Origin: Acidobacteriaceae bacterium dw_441
GTDB taxonomy: Bacteria > Acidobacteriota > Terriglobia > Terriglobales > Acidobacteriaceae
Direction: 5' to 3'
Length of the DNA: 64,000 nucleotides
NCBI GenBank assembly: GCA_018449715.1
Contig: JAAVVA010000007.1
Span: 124,001-188,000 of the forward strand
Below, piece by piece: positions 43,423 to 53,500 of this stretch. A program made the position numbers and the translations under genes. The notes below the pieces were generated by a model. That model made no database searches and was not told where the DNA came from. It saw nothing but the letters and a program-made list of their open reading frames with translations. How positions within the stretch are numbered: the stretch's first letter is position 1; every line of letters starts with the position of its first letter.

Positions 43423-46101
43423 ATGTCCGGGCATCCCTACAAGTACACCGACCGCGAGCTGATCAACCGGATTGAACGCTCGGCGGGACAGCGCGCCGGT
43501 TACAAGCAGCTCGTCCGCGAGCTGGGCCTTGGCGGAGGACGCGAGCGCCGCCTTCTTCTGGAGCAACTGACCCGCATCACCGCCCGCGGCGCACTGGTCA
43601 GGATCGACGACGACCATTGGAGCCTTCCCTCCGCTGTCCCTGAAAAGACTGCCCGAGCTTCACGCGCCGTCGAGCCCGCGCTCGAACGCCACCCCACCCG
43701 CGATCGCCTGGTCGCCGGACGCATCGACCTGCACCGCGACGGCTATGCCTTCGTCCGTCCCAACGGAAGCTCGAACCGCGAGGACGACCTCTTCATCCCT
43801 CCGAACGAGCTGAACGGAGCGATGCAGGGAGACGAGGTGCTGGTGGACGAAGCTCCGCGCGACCGCGAAGGACGCCGCTCCGGGCGCGTGGCCCGCGTGC
43901 TCACGCGCCGCAACCCGACCATCGTCGGAATCTTTCACTACGCACGGTCGCACCGCCGCAGCCCGTGGGGCGACCTGCCGGTCGCGAAGGGAAATTACGT
44001 CACTCCCTTCGACGAAAGAATGAACCAGCCGATCCTCATCCTCGAAGGCGATGAGGTTGTGCCGGAATCCAACGCGACGCCGCACCGCGTGCTTGGCGAA
44101 GAGGCGCAGGAGCAGAAGCGCCGCTGGACGCACGAAGAGAATCCGCTGACTCCGCTCGAAGGGCTGGCCGTCGACGTTGAGATTACCGGCTTTCCCTCGC
44201 CGGGTCGACCGGCACGTGGCCGCGTGATCGAGGTGCTGGGACCGCCGGAGGCCTTCGGGGTCGACGTCGAAATCGTCATCCGCAAGCATCATCTGCCGCA
44301 CACCTTTCCGGCGAATGTTCTCGCCGAAGCCGCAGACTCCGCGAAGCAGACGGTCGATACACTGGCTTCCGAGGAACTGGAGAAACGCCGCGATTTTCGC
44401 GGGCTTCCCATCGTGACCATCGACGGCGAGACTGCTCGCGACTTCGACGACGCCGTCTACGTAAAGCCTCTGCCGAATGGAAACTGGCAGCTCCAGGTCC
44501 ACATCGCCGACGTCAGTCACTACGTCCGCCCTGGCACCGCACTCGATCTTGAAGCCCGGTTGCGCGCAACCTCGGTCTACTTCCCCGACCGCGCCGTGCC
44601 GATGCTTCCGAACGATCTTTCGAGCGGCATGTGCAGCCTTCGCCCCGACGAGGACCGCCTGGTGCAGAGCTGCCTGATGGAGATCGACGCACGCGGCGAG
44701 ATCGTTGGCTTCGAGGTCTGCGAAGGCATCATCCGCAGCGCGCGGCGCATGACCTACACGCAGGTGCAAGCGATTCTCGACGGCGATGCGGCGACGCGAC
44801 TTGAGTTCTCGGAGCTGGTGCCGGAGTTCGAGCAGATGTACGACCTGGCCCTGCGGCTGAACGGCAAGCGCAAACGGCGCGGCTCGCTCGACTTCGACCT
44901 GCCGGAACCGGTAGTACAGTTCGACCCCGACGGCAACATGCAGGCCATCGTTCGCTCGGAGCGCGGGTGGTCGCACCGTCTGATCGAGGAGTTCATGCTC
45001 TCGGCCAACGAGTGCGTCGCGCACTGGATCGAGTCGCAGGGAATCCCGGGCATCTACCGCATCCACGAGACGCCAGACCCGAAGCGCATCGTCGAGTTCG
45101 AGGAGACCGCCGCGCAGTTCGGCTACACGCTCGGCTTCAGCTCGCTGCCGGTGAAGCGTGTGCAGACGCGAGGCGACCGTCGCGATGCACGCCACTCAGG
45201 TCGCGCAGCGCAGACACATGAGATTCCCGATGCGATCCCGGTGACGCCGCAGATGTACCAGCGTCTGACCGCGAAGATTCAGGGGCAGCCCGAGGAGCGC
45301 ATCCTCGCGTACCTGATGCTGCGCTCTCTGAAACAGGCGCGGTACGCGGAGAAAAACGCAGGCCACTTCGCGCTGGCCTCGCCCAGCTACACGCACTTCA
45401 CCTCGCCGATTCGCCGCTATCCGGACCTGATTGTGCATCGGCTGTTGCGTTATCTTCTGCGCGCCGGGGCCGATCCGCGGGGCTTCGCCATTCCAAGCAC
45501 GGAGCCGCAGCCGTGGGGAGAGAAGATTCTTCCTCGGCCTCATGCTCCGAAGATCGAGAACGAAGGGCCGCTGCCCGATGTCGAACTGGATGCCATGGCG
45601 ACGGAATCGAGCCAGGCGGAGCGCAGGGCCGACGACGCAGAGCGCGAGCTGATCGAGTGGAAGAAGATCCGCTTCATGCAGGACCGTGTGGGCGAAGACT
45701 TCAACGGCATCGTCCTTTCGTGCACGAAGTACGGCTTCTTCGTCGAGCTGGACGAACTGTTCATCGAGGGCATGGTGCCGCTCGCCAGCCTCGTGGATGA
45801 CCGCTACTTCTTCCGCGACACGGACCGCACGATTGTCGGAGGACGCAACGGTCGAGTCTTCAAGATTGGCGACCGCGTTCATGTTCTGCTCGACCGGATC
45901 GATCGGCAGCAGCGGAGATTGCAGTTTGCCCTGATGCCGACGGAGTATGAGAATGCCTCCGCGCCGCGCTCTCTGCGACGCTCGCAAAAGCAAACTCCGG
46001 AGGAGCATACAAGCCCCAATCGCTCCGGCAAGCCGAAAGCGAAGCTGAAGGCGACGAAACGGAAGCGCAACCAGAAGGCAAAAGGCAAGCCGCGTCGCTA
46101 G
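43423..46101 (+). CDS. rnr: Ribonuclease R
   Basis: 892 residues. An N-terminal winged-helix part (about 10-70) is followed by a cold-shock domain (about 95-250; GRIDLHRDGYAFVRPN, ARVLTRRNPTIVGIF) and the RNB domain (about 330-680). The catalytic Asp cluster is in IDGETARDFDDAVYV, with DVSHYVRPGTALD, PNDLSSGMCSLRPDEDR and HFTSPIRRYPDLIVHRLL. An S1 domain (about 740-840) with FNGIVLSCTKYGFFVELDE and a basic Lys/Arg-rich tail complete it. It is a processive 3'-5' exoribonuclease that degrades structured RNA. Codon usage in the later two-thirds is slightly less GC3-extreme than in the flanking genes. Confidence 0.96.
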   Translation: MSGHPYKYTDRELINRIERSAGQRAGYKQLVRELGLGGGRERRLLLEQLTRITARGALVRIDDDHWSLPSAVPEKTARASRAVEPALERHPTRDRLVAGRIDLHRDGYAFVRPNGSSNREDDLFIPPNELNGAMQGDEVLVDEAPRDREGRRSGRVARVLTRRNPTIVGIFHYARSHRRSPWGDLPVAKGNYVTPFDERMNQPILILEGDEVVPESNATPHRVLGEEAQEQKRRWTHEENPLTPLEGLAVDVEITGFPSPGRPARGRVIEVLGPPEAFGVDVEIVIRKHHLPHTFPANVLAEAADSAKQTVDTLASEELEKRRDFRGLPIVTIDGETARDFDDAVYVKPLPNGNWQLQVHIADVSHYVRPGTALDLEARLRATSVYFPDRAVPMLPNDLSSGMCSLRPDEDRLVQSCLMEIDARGEIVGFEVCEGIIRSARRMTYTQVQAILDGDAATRLEFSELVPEFEQMYDLALRLNGKRKRRGSLDFDLPEPVVQFDPDGNMQAIVRSERGWSHRLIEEFMLSANECVAHWIESQGIPGIYRIHETPDPKRIVEFEETAAQFGYTLGFSSLPVKRVQTRGDRRDARHSGRAAQTHEIPDAIPVTPQMYQRLTAKIQGQPEERILAYLMLRSLKQARYAEKNAGHFALASPSYTHFTSPIRRYPDLIVHRLLRYLLRAGADPRGFAIPSTEPQPWGEKILPRPHAPKIENEGPLPDVELDAMATESSQAERRADDAERELIEWKKIRFMQDRVGEDFNGIVLSCTKYGFFVELDELFIEGMVPLASLVDDRYFFRDTDRTIVGGRNGRVFKIGDRVHVLLDRIDRQQRRLQFALMPTEYENASAPRSLRRSQKQTPEEHTSPNRSGKPKAKLKATKRKRNQKAKGKPRR

Positions 46102-46164
46102 CGACTCAACAGAAGCCGCGGAACATCGTAGAATTGAAGAGATAACAAGGAGTTCAAGGAACAC

Positions 46165-46437
46165 ATGGCTCACATGGTATTTTGCACGCGATACAAGGCT
46201 GAGATGGAAGGGCTGGACGAGCCTCCGTTCGACTCGGATTTTGGCCAGAAGATCTACAAGAATGTGTCGAAGAAGGCGTGGGGCGAGTGGATCGAACGGC
46301 AGAAGATGCTGCTGAACGAGTATCGCCTGCAGCCCTGGACGCGCGAGGCGCAGGAGTTTCTGGTGGAGCAGATGAACGACTTCTTCTTTGGTGAGGGCGG
46401 AGAGCTTCCCAAGGAGTACGTTCCCCCCACGAACTAG
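46165..46437 (+). CDS. yggX: Fe(2+)-trafficking protein YggX
   Basis: 90 residues. MVFCTRYKAEMEGLDEPPFD carries the conserved Cys and the start seen in YggX, followed by KKAWGEWIERQKMLLNEYRL and EFLVEQMNDFFFG. It helps iron supply to Fe-S clusters and protects them from oxidation, in the cytoplasm. AAGGAGTTCAAGG precedes the ATG. Monocistronic, upstream of the tRNA-Pro gene. Confidence 0.95.
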   Translation: MAHMVFCTRYKAEMEGLDEPPFDSDFGQKIYKNVSKKAWGEWIERQKMLLNEYRLQPWTREAQEFLVEQMNDFFFGEGGELPKEYVPPTN

Positions 46438-46468
46438 CTTCTCTCGTGTACACTTAACCAATACCCCG

Positions 46469-46490
46469 CTGCCGTTCTCCTGAACGGCAG
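46469..46490 (+). terminator. Hairpin between yggX and tRNA-Pro
   Basis: CTGCCGTTC-tcct-GAACGGCAG, a 9-bp perfect stem 32 bases after the yggX stop and 10 bases before the tRNA. There is no T run behind it, so it could be a weak terminator or a processing element. Confidence 0.5.
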
Positions 46491-46499
46491 GCAAAGAGT

Positions 46500-46576
46500 C
46501 GGGACGTGGCTCAGCCTGGTAGAGCGCACCCTTGGGGTGGGTGAGGTCGCTAGTTCGAATCTAGTCGTCCCGACCA
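46500..46576 (+). tRNA. tRNA-Pro (anticodon GGG)
   Basis: A 77-base cloverleaf. Acceptor arms CGGGACG (46500-46506) and CGTCCCG (46566-46572) pair completely; the discriminator base is A, and CCA is encoded (46574-46576). Anticodon arm CACCC-TTGGGGT-GGGTG gives anticodon GGG. The T arm contains GTTCGAAT. It reads CCC codons. An integrase remnant lies just downstream, so its 3' end was probably an attachment site. Confidence 0.96.
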
Positions 46577-46642
46577 TTTATTTCAGCTACTTAGCCTTCC
46601 GAAATATCTCTCACGGGAACAATGTGGGAACGGAAAGGAACA

Positions 46643-46885
46643 CTAAGCGGAAACGCCTGTTTGGACGTTTTGGTTTTGTGTTCCGGCTATGAGTACAGCG
46701 AGTGCATTCTGTGCCACCCGCTTATCTTCAGTGACAGCCTGAGCGTACAGTTCAAGCGTGATGTCCGCCGTGGCGTGTCTCATCAGTTCCTGAGCCGTCT
46801 TCACGTTTGCCCCCGATGACATTAGAAGCGTTGCAGCGGTACGCTTCGACGAAACGCTCCATCTGCAGCTGACGACGACTCTCAA
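46643..46885 (-). pseudogene. Tyrosine recombinase (integrase) C-terminal remnant
   Basis: Only the last 80 or so residues of an integrase remain. RTAATLLMSSGANVKTAQEL, RHATADITLELYAQAVTEDK and AQNALAVLIAG match the C-terminal catalytic part of phage-type tyrosine recombinases, including the RHA histidine and the nucleophile-region Tyr (LELYAQ). The conserved HxxR is disrupted (the residues before RTAATLL read SVSSK), and there is no N-terminal domain upstream. It is about 65 bases from tRNA-Pro(GGG), the classical location of an integrase beside its attachment site. The element was probably lost, leaving this piece. Confidence 0.78.
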
Positions 46886-47107
46886 CGAAGTCTGGATGAT
46901 GAAGTGGTCGCCCGACGCAAAACATGGTACTTACATCTGCTGCACTCCCGATATGCAGAGGAAGACCCATACCATCAACTCCGACATTCTAGACGGGATG
47001 AAAGGCTCTACGGCTTTTTCTCTACGCAAGTCCATCGCTGTTTTAATTGAGAAGAATCGAAAGCCAAGCCGATGTGCAATTTAACCGCGGTCCTACACCT
47101 GCAGCGA
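46886..47107. other. Degraded region behind the integrase remnant
   Basis: About 220 bases with no gene I can support. A 62-codon plus-strand frame (46896-47084) has no recognisable motif and no ribosome binding site. It is probably leftover mobile-element DNA. Confidence 0.45.
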
Positions 47108-48766
47108 TTAATTTCCGTCGAGCGTCAGAGCGTACACCGTATCACCTGCACCGGCGATCACATACTGCTTCCCGTCAAGCATCCATGTGGAAGGCCCGTT
47201 GCTTACATGCGAGCTCAACTTCTCTGACCACACGATCTTTCCATCCGACGGATCGAACGCCGCCAGCCGGTTCGAGTCGCCGGTGAAGAGCAGATTTCCT
47301 GCCGTCGTCAGAATCCCTCCCGACATTCCGCCGCCCTCCGCACCTTCGCCTTTGGCAATATGCTTCCACCGTACGCTGCCGTCTCGCGTGTCCAGCGCGA
47401 TCAGCGACGAGGCCGGATCGAAATGCCCCGAGCTGCCTCCACCATATCCCTGCGGTTCCGATGAGGTGTCGTAGAGATAGGCCACGCTGTACTCCTCCGC
47501 GGCATTTACATAAAACAACCCCGTCAATGGGCTATAGCTCGGCGGCGGCCAGTTCGTCGCTCCGTTGCCCGCCACGTCTACCATCGACCCGTCTACCTTC
47601 GGTTCCTTGTCGGGGTCCGGAATCGGCTGTCCCTTTTCATCAAGCCCCTTCGACCAGTTCCCCGTCTTCGTAAACGGCTTCGACACCAGACTCTTTCCCG
47701 TCTCTCGATCCAGCACAAAGAAGTAGCCGCACCGTGCCGCCTGCGCCAACAGCTTTCTCGGCTTGCCGGCGATCACACTGTCGAACAGCACGGGAGTCTC
47801 CACGTTATCCCAGTCGTGCGTGTCATGCGGCGAGGCCTGAAAGTACCATGCCATCTTTCCCGTGTCGGGGTTCAACGCCACAATCGAATCCGTGTAGAGG
47901 TTGGCTCCCTTTCGTCCCTGCCCTGCAAACACAGGGTTTGTATTTCCCGTGCCCCAATAGATCAGGTTCAGCTGCGGATCATAGGTTCCGGGCAGCCACG
48001 TCATTCCGCCGCCGTGGTCCATCGCCTGCTGATTTGGCCATGTCTCCGATCCCGGATCGCCCATCTTCTGCGGTTCAGACCACCACCGCCACTGCAGCTC
48101 GCCTGTCTCCGGATCACGCGATTCAAGATATCCGCGCACGTCCATCGCGTCGCCGCCCACACCGATCAGCACATGGTTCTTCACGATGACCGCCGCCATC
48201 GTCGTGAAGTACTGCATCTTCTCGTCAGCGACTTTTTTGCGCCAGTGTTCCTTGCCTGTCTCCGAGTCCAGCGCGAGGAACCACCCGTCCGGTGTCAGGA
48301 AGTAGATCCACTTTCCATACATTCCCACGCCGCGCTGCCCCAGAAGATGGCCGCCCTTGTCCTGAAAGTCGTATCTCCACTTCTCTTCGCCTGTTCGCGC
48401 ATCGACGGCGAAGACGTGGTCGGGAATCGTGAAGTACATCACTCCGTTCACCATCAGCGGAGTCGATTTGATCACTGGATTCCCGATTCCGCGCAGAGGA
48501 GGAACCCCGGTGATCCTGTACTTCCACTTAACCTTCAGATGGTCAATGTTCTTCTGATTGATCTGTTTCAACTCGCTGAACCGCCGCCCAGAGTAGTCCC
48601 CGTTGTAGGTTGGCCACACATCTGCAGGCTGCTGAAACAGCGTCAGCGACTTCGGGTCAAGCCCTTCCTTGCCTGCGGTCTTCTGCGCAAGCAGGAAGGA
48701 ACAACCGAGCAGCGCAATCGAAGAGCCGCAGAACAGTGCGAAATGGGAAAGAAGTGACCGCTTCAT
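47108..48766 (-). CDS. PQQ-dependent (quinoprotein) dehydrogenase
   Basis: 552 residues, periplasmic. The N-terminus has a hydrophobic signal (SLLSHFALFCGSSIALLGCSFLLAQ); its LLGC could be a lipobox. The rest is an eight-bladed propeller with repeated tryptophan-docking motifs (TGEEKWRYDF, TGKEHWRKKV, TGELQWRWWSE, DGSVRWKHIA, DGKIVWSEKL). HDTHDWDNVETPVLFD holds the catalytic Asp of alcohol dehydrogenases. The Cys-Cys pair near the active site is absent (GVGGDAMDVRG), so it is not a typical methanol or ethanol dehydrogenase. The alcohol or sugar substrate is unknown. Its ATG overlaps the stop of the upstream dihaem cytochrome c gene, the likely electron acceptor. Confidence 0.9.
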   Translation of the reverse strand: MKRSLLSHFALFCGSSIALLGCSFLLAQKTAGKEGLDPKSLTLFQQPADVWPTYNGDYSGRRFSELKQINQKNIDHLKVKWKYRITGVPPLRGIGNPVIKSTPLMVNGVMYFTIPDHVFAVDARTGEEKWRYDFQDKGGHLLGQRGVGMYGKWIYFLTPDGWFLALDSETGKEHWRKKVADEKMQYFTTMAAVIVKNHVLIGVGGDAMDVRGYLESRDPETGELQWRWWSEPQKMGDPGSETWPNQQAMDHGGGMTWLPGTYDPQLNLIYWGTGNTNPVFAGQGRKGANLYTDSIVALNPDTGKMAWYFQASPHDTHDWDNVETPVLFDSVIAGKPRKLLAQAARCGYFFVLDRETGKSLVSKPFTKTGNWSKGLDEKGQPIPDPDKEPKVDGSMVDVAGNGATNWPPPSYSPLTGLFYVNAAEEYSVAYLYDTSSEPQGYGGGSSGHFDPASSLIALDTRDGSVRWKHIAKGEGAEGGGMSGGILTTAGNLLFTGDSNRLAAFDPSDGKIVWSEKLSSHVSNGPSTWMLDGKQYVIAGAGDTVYALTLDGN

Positions 48767-49614
48767 TTCAAAGTCAAAAGATACCGCGTCAGGTTATGCA
48801 GATCGTCGTCCGTATACTTCGGCAGCAGAGCGCGATGGCCGCCCAACTTGTCCGGAATCTCCACGGTGATCGCGTTCGTGGGCCAGGTTGCACTGGCGCC
48901 ATCATCCGACTTCAGTGTTGTCTCAAAGTCGTCGTAGTGAATCAGCACACCCGCCATATTTTTGCCTTCCGGCGTCGTCACCGTAGCTCTGCGGGGCCCG
49001 GGATTCGCGGGCCATGCAATCCGGGCCAGCATCGTACCGGGCTGCGGATACCGCGCCCCGACCTTCGCCAGATCGTCTGTTACTGAATGACAGTTCGCGC
49101 AGTGCGCTGCGAAGAACTCCTTGCCCTTAGCAACATCGCCCGAGGTCATCGTGTCAGCGTGCTTGTAGAGGCCGCGATTCGCTGCAAGCTCCACCTCATT
49201 GTGCAGGTACTCGGCAATGTCGTATCGCTCTGCCTCGGAGAGATTCGGGAATGGCGGCATCCCACCCTGGGGACGCCCATCATGAATGACCTGCCCGATC
49301 TCCTCACCTTTCTCGTCGTGCAGAACCACCACCGACCGCAGCAGGTTCGGCCCCTGCGCCCCGCGCGCGTTTTCTCCGTGGCACGCCGCACAGTTCTGCT
49401 TAAACAAGGGTTCGCCGCGTTTGGCCGCCGCCGCATCCGGCACTAGCCCTAAACCGAGAAAGTCGTGTGAGCCATTCGACGGTTTCTTCTGCTGCTGCGC
49501 CTCAGGCTCTTGTGGAGCAGCCATCACTCCACCAGCCCAGATCCCGGCTGTCACAGCCGAAAGGCACAGCAGGCCCGCTACTCCCAGAACAACTCCTGTT
49601 GTCCTCGACTTCAA
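48763..49614 (-). CDS. Dihaem cytochrome c
   Basis: 283 residues. A signal peptide (about 1-33) is followed by two cytochrome c domains with haem sites CAACH (75-79) and CANCH (about 170). Each has a later Met (GGMPPFPN for the first) as a candidate axial ligand. After the second haem there is a 90-residue extension with strands. It should pass electrons from the PQQ dehydrogenase to the respiratory chain in the periplasm. The start is TTG 49614 behind GGGGAAGCG; there is no in-frame ATG nearby. The dehydrogenase gene overlaps it by four bases. Confidence 0.9.
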   Translation of the reverse strand: MKSRTTGVVLGVAGLLCLSAVTAGIWAGGVMAAPQEPEAQQQKKPSNGSHDFLGLGLVPDAAAAKRGEPLFKQNCAACHGENARGAQGPNLLRSVVVLHDEKGEEIGQVIHDGRPQGGMPPFPNLSEAERYDIAEYLHNEVELAANRGLYKHADTMTSGDVAKGKEFFAAHCANCHSVTDDLAKVGARYPQPGTMLARIAWPANPGPRRATVTTPEGKNMAGVLIHYDDFETTLKSDDGASATWPTNAITVEIPDKLGGHRALLPKYTDDDLHNLTRYLLTLK

Positions 49615-49702
49615 CGCTTCCCCAGGTCCCCTCTCCGAGTGGTTGAACCAGTATAAACATGCCCCGACAGCCCTTCTACTGAAGCCCTGCCGAGGCTATG
49701 GT

Positions 49703-50503
49703 TTACGGAAGCTGACTCTCCACCATCTCTGTCCTTTTGCGCTCGATCGTCCAAACATGACCGGGTTTTGCCATATCCCAATCGAAGGCCTGGCCATTGG
49801 TGGGTAGCATAATGGTGCGAACGTATTCCAGACGGGCTCCTGCCGGGGGCAGCTTCAGGACATACATCTCCGCCAGATCGTGGCCGGTGACATAAAGGAA
49901 GCCGTCCTTTCCCCAACGTCCACCGGAGGCGCTCATGTGTCCGAAGTGCTCAAGCACGTTCTTCGGAAAGACCCACGAGGCCTGCTCGACAAACTGCGGG
50001 GTGTACTTCACCAGCAGAGTTGCGTTGTGATCGCGCGTGGGGTCGCCGCCTTTGCCATCGTAGTTGGCATAACAAACCCACCATGCGCCTTCGTGCCAGT
50101 CGATCCACGTGATAGAACCCCGCGTGGCGCCGAAGCTGTGGCTGCGAAGATGCTTCAGCGTCTGCGTGCTGAACCACTCGATTGAGCTGATCTGCGGAAG
50201 ATTGGGGAAGTTCGACAGCGCGCACATCAACTCCTGCCCCATCACAGAGCAACTGTTCATGTGCGTGAAGACGGAGGGGTCGCCCTCGAAGAGTGCCACG
50301 CGTTTGCCCGTAGCCTTGTCGTACTTCGCGATTTTGCTGTCGGCAATCGCGTAAACGAAGCGCGCATCCGAGGCTACTCCCTGGTGCGCCTCTTCGGCCG
50401 GAATGCGCCGCAGTTCCTTCGCTGCGGCGACATCCTGGGTTTGTGCACTGGCCACAGCGACCAGTGCAGTACAGAACAACAGTGCCATCGTTCGTGTTCG
50501 CAT
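49703..50503 (-). CDS. Exported protein of unknown function, propeller-like
   Basis: 266 residues with a signal peptide (about 1-21, MALLFCTALVAVASAQ). The mature part has repeated strand patterns with D-K-A-T-G and Y-V-T-G-H-D turns (RFVYAIADSKIAKYDKATG, FLYVTGHDLAEMYVLKLPP) like a six- or seven-bladed propeller. Short repeats resemble NHL/YVTN propellers. ATG 50503 shares a base with the receptor stop (TGATG), so it is translated with the TonB-dependent receptor. It may sit at the outer membrane with the receptor, but the function is unknown. Confidence 0.78.
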   Translation of the reverse strand: MRTRTMALLFCTALVAVASAQTQDVAAAKELRRIPAEEAHQGVASDARFVYAIADSKIAKYDKATGKRVALFEGDPSVFTHMNSCSVMGQELMCALSNFPNLPQISSIEWFSTQTLKHLRSHSFGATRGSITWIDWHEGAWWVCYANYDGKGGDPTRDHNATLLVKYTPQFVEQASWVFPKNVLEHFGHMSASGGRWGKDGFLYVTGHDLAEMYVLKLPPAGARLEYVRTIMLPTNGQAFDWDMAKPGHVWTIERKRTEMVESQLP

Positions 50504-53500
50504 CAATAGATCACCTTGAGGCCGAACTGAAGGATACGGGATGGGAAGGTGCTCGAAAGCGTGCCGCCCGAGGTGGGTGCTTCTCCAATCGGCCCGCTCA
50601 TGGAGCTGTTGGTCGGAGAGACAAAGTTCGTGTGGTTGAAGAGGTTATACGCTTCGGTACGGAACTGCACCTTCAACCCCTCTCCACGTGCTCCGAAGGT
50701 CTTGTTCAGCGCAAGGTCGGTGTTGTAGTACGACGGCCCAAGCCCCGGATTACGTCCCATGCTGCCGAAGGGACTAGGTGTCGTGTTGGTGTCGGGAATC
50801 GCGATCGAATCGAAGTTAACCCACTGGATCGTGCTTCCCTTCTGGCTACGCTTGACCAGGGGCTGACCGTTCACGCGGTTGGGGCGGTACTGGTTGGCGC
50901 CACGGTTGGTCGCCGTCAATCCGGGAGAGACCTGATTGGCCGACGGAGGACCGTAAGTTATGTTGAACGGCGTACCCGAGGCGAACTGGTTGATGGCGCT
51001 CAACTGCCACCCTCCGATGAACTGGTTCAGGATACGTCCGCTGCTGCCGAGGAAGGTCTTGCCATAGCCGAAGGGAAGCTCATACACAAGGCTGAGCGAA
51101 TCGACGATGGGCTGGTTGTAGTCCGACTGCGAATACTCTGCCGCCGGGTTGTTCGCGTCCTGCGGAGAGGGGCCGTTGCTGTCCTGCGAGGCACTGTCGT
51201 TATCCATGCTCTTGCCCCAGGTGAAGGAGTTGAGCAGGGTAAGTCCCGCAAGGAAGCGCTGCTCGTAACGAATCTGCAGCGAGTTGTAGTTGGAGTAGCC
51301 TTCGTTGCGCGGATTGGTGATCTCGCTCCACGTCGGAATAGGCCGAGCGAAGTTCTTATTAGGATCGCGCTGGTTGTAGTTGCCGATGGTCTGAAGCTTC
51401 AGGCCGTGGTTGCCGACATAAGCGATGTCCAGAAGCGTGTTCTTCATCAACTGGCGCTGTACCGAGAGGTAGTAGCTGTGGACGTAGCTGTCGCGTGTGT
51501 TGCGCGGCATATAGATGATGGTTGTCTTCAGAGGGTCGAATGTATCGGTAAGCCCCGCGGGGAAACCGTCCTGTATTCTGCGGTAGCCTGCACTGCCGGG
51601 CGCCTGCGTCACGGAGACGCTGATAGCCTGTGGGGCGTTGATCGCGATCAGGACACCCGGGCCTGCGCGGGTGTAGTGGACATATCCAACACCATAACCG
51701 CCGCGTACCGAGGTGTTCTGATCGATGGCATAGGCGAAGCCGATGCGTGGAGCCCAGTCATTCAGATCCGGATCCATAAGCGTCCGGTCGTAGACTCCTC
51801 CGCTCTTGGCGTGCACAAGGCTTGCCGTGGCGGGATCGAAGTTGGTCACGCGGTTGTCGCGGTCATAGTACGGCGAACCGTACTCCCAGCGAATACCGAG
51901 GTTGAGCGTGAGTTTCGGGCTGATCTTCCAGTCGTCCTGCGCATAGATGTTGTGCATGTTCTGCCGCAGGTAAGCAAGGAAGTAGCTCGAAAGAGCGTAC
52001 TGGCTGGAGGCTCCGAAGAGGAAGTCTGCCCAATAGGTGTCCTGCGCAGCCGAGGTGCTGGTGCATCCGGGAACGGAGGTTGCGCATTTGCTGAAACCTC
52101 CGCTGAAGCTGAAGCTTCCGCCAAGAGGGTCGGTGTTCTGCACAGCCATCCAGAGGCGCTCGAACTCATAGCCGAACTTCAGCGAATGTCTGCCGCGCAC
52201 GATGGAGTAATTGATCTTGGGGTCCAGCACCGCGGGATTCTGCCACTGCGGATTGGTGGACTGGCGGCCAAGAGTCGAGAAGCCGCCGGAGATCGACATC
52301 GTTGGCAGGCCGCCAAAGACGATCGGATTGGTTGGACGCCCCGGGATGTCGAATGAAGTATCCCCGATAGAGAGCGATGCTTTGCTGGCCTTGGTGCGGT
52401 CGAGTCCGAAACGCACATCGAGCAACTGGTTCCCCGAGATGGTATGCGTCCATCCCAGCACAATCTGCTGATCCAGGATGCGCTGGACGCCGTTCGATCC
52501 ACCGTCGAGAGGCAGCGGCAGCGTGGGGAAGTTCACGGCGTTTTCTTTGCGGTCGCTGACGCGCAGGAAGAGAGCGTCGCGCTTGCTGGCCTGCCAGTCG
52601 AGTCGCAAGCTGCCCTTGTCGGAGTTATCCGTGAAGCGTGAGAAGCCACGGTAGCTGTTTGTGGTCGAGGTGATGCTGGGATCGATCGGAGCCAGTTGAT
52701 CGAGATAGCCGACGACCTGACGCGCGATGGGCGAGATGTTGGGAGAGTTCAGGATGGAAGTGCCGCGCGTATATGGAGTGCCGTTGTAAGGGTCCTGCAC
52801 ATCGACTGCGAGAATGCCCTGACGCTCTTTTGCCGTAGGTAGGTTGGCAAAAGCGACGGGCTGAACCACCTGGCGGGAACCTTCATAATCGACGAAGTAG
52901 AAGAGGCGATCTTTCAGGAGCGGACCGCCGAAGTTGACTCCAAACTGGTTGCGGTTGAACTGCGGCTTCACTCCGCCCGTAGGAGCGAAGTAGCCGATCG
53001 CGTTGAGCTTCGTATTGCGAATGAACTCGTAGGCCGTAGCGTGAAAACGATTGGTGCCTCCACGGGTGGCGACATTGACGGTGGCTCCAGGGCCACGGCC
53101 ATACTCGGCATTCATGCTGTTGGTGATGACACTGAACTGCGAGACAGAGTCCGGTGGAGGCGTAATGATCTGGTTGTCGAATCCCTGGTTACTGGCGCTA
53201 TAGGAATTGTTATCGACACCATCCAGAAGAAAGTTGTTCACCACGGAGCGCTGACCGTTCACGCTGAAAGAACCAGCCCGTACAAGGCTTGAGGTGTTGG
53301 CTCGGGGAGCGGCATCGGTCGTTGCGCGAACGCCGGTGACGAGTCCCAGGAGATCGGCGTAGTTACGCGTCACCAGGGGAAGGGCTGCGCTCTGATAGTT
53401 GGTAACCCCCTGAGCGCGCTGGCTGCTCTCGGTTTCCACCTGAAGAGCTACGTCGCTGACTTCGACTGTCGTCTCGGTGTTTCCCACCTTCAGGTTGAGG

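Noticed and set aside
46896..47084. A 62-codon plus-strand frame beside the integrase remnant
   Set aside because: No ribosome binding site, no motif, and it lies in degraded mobile-element DNA.
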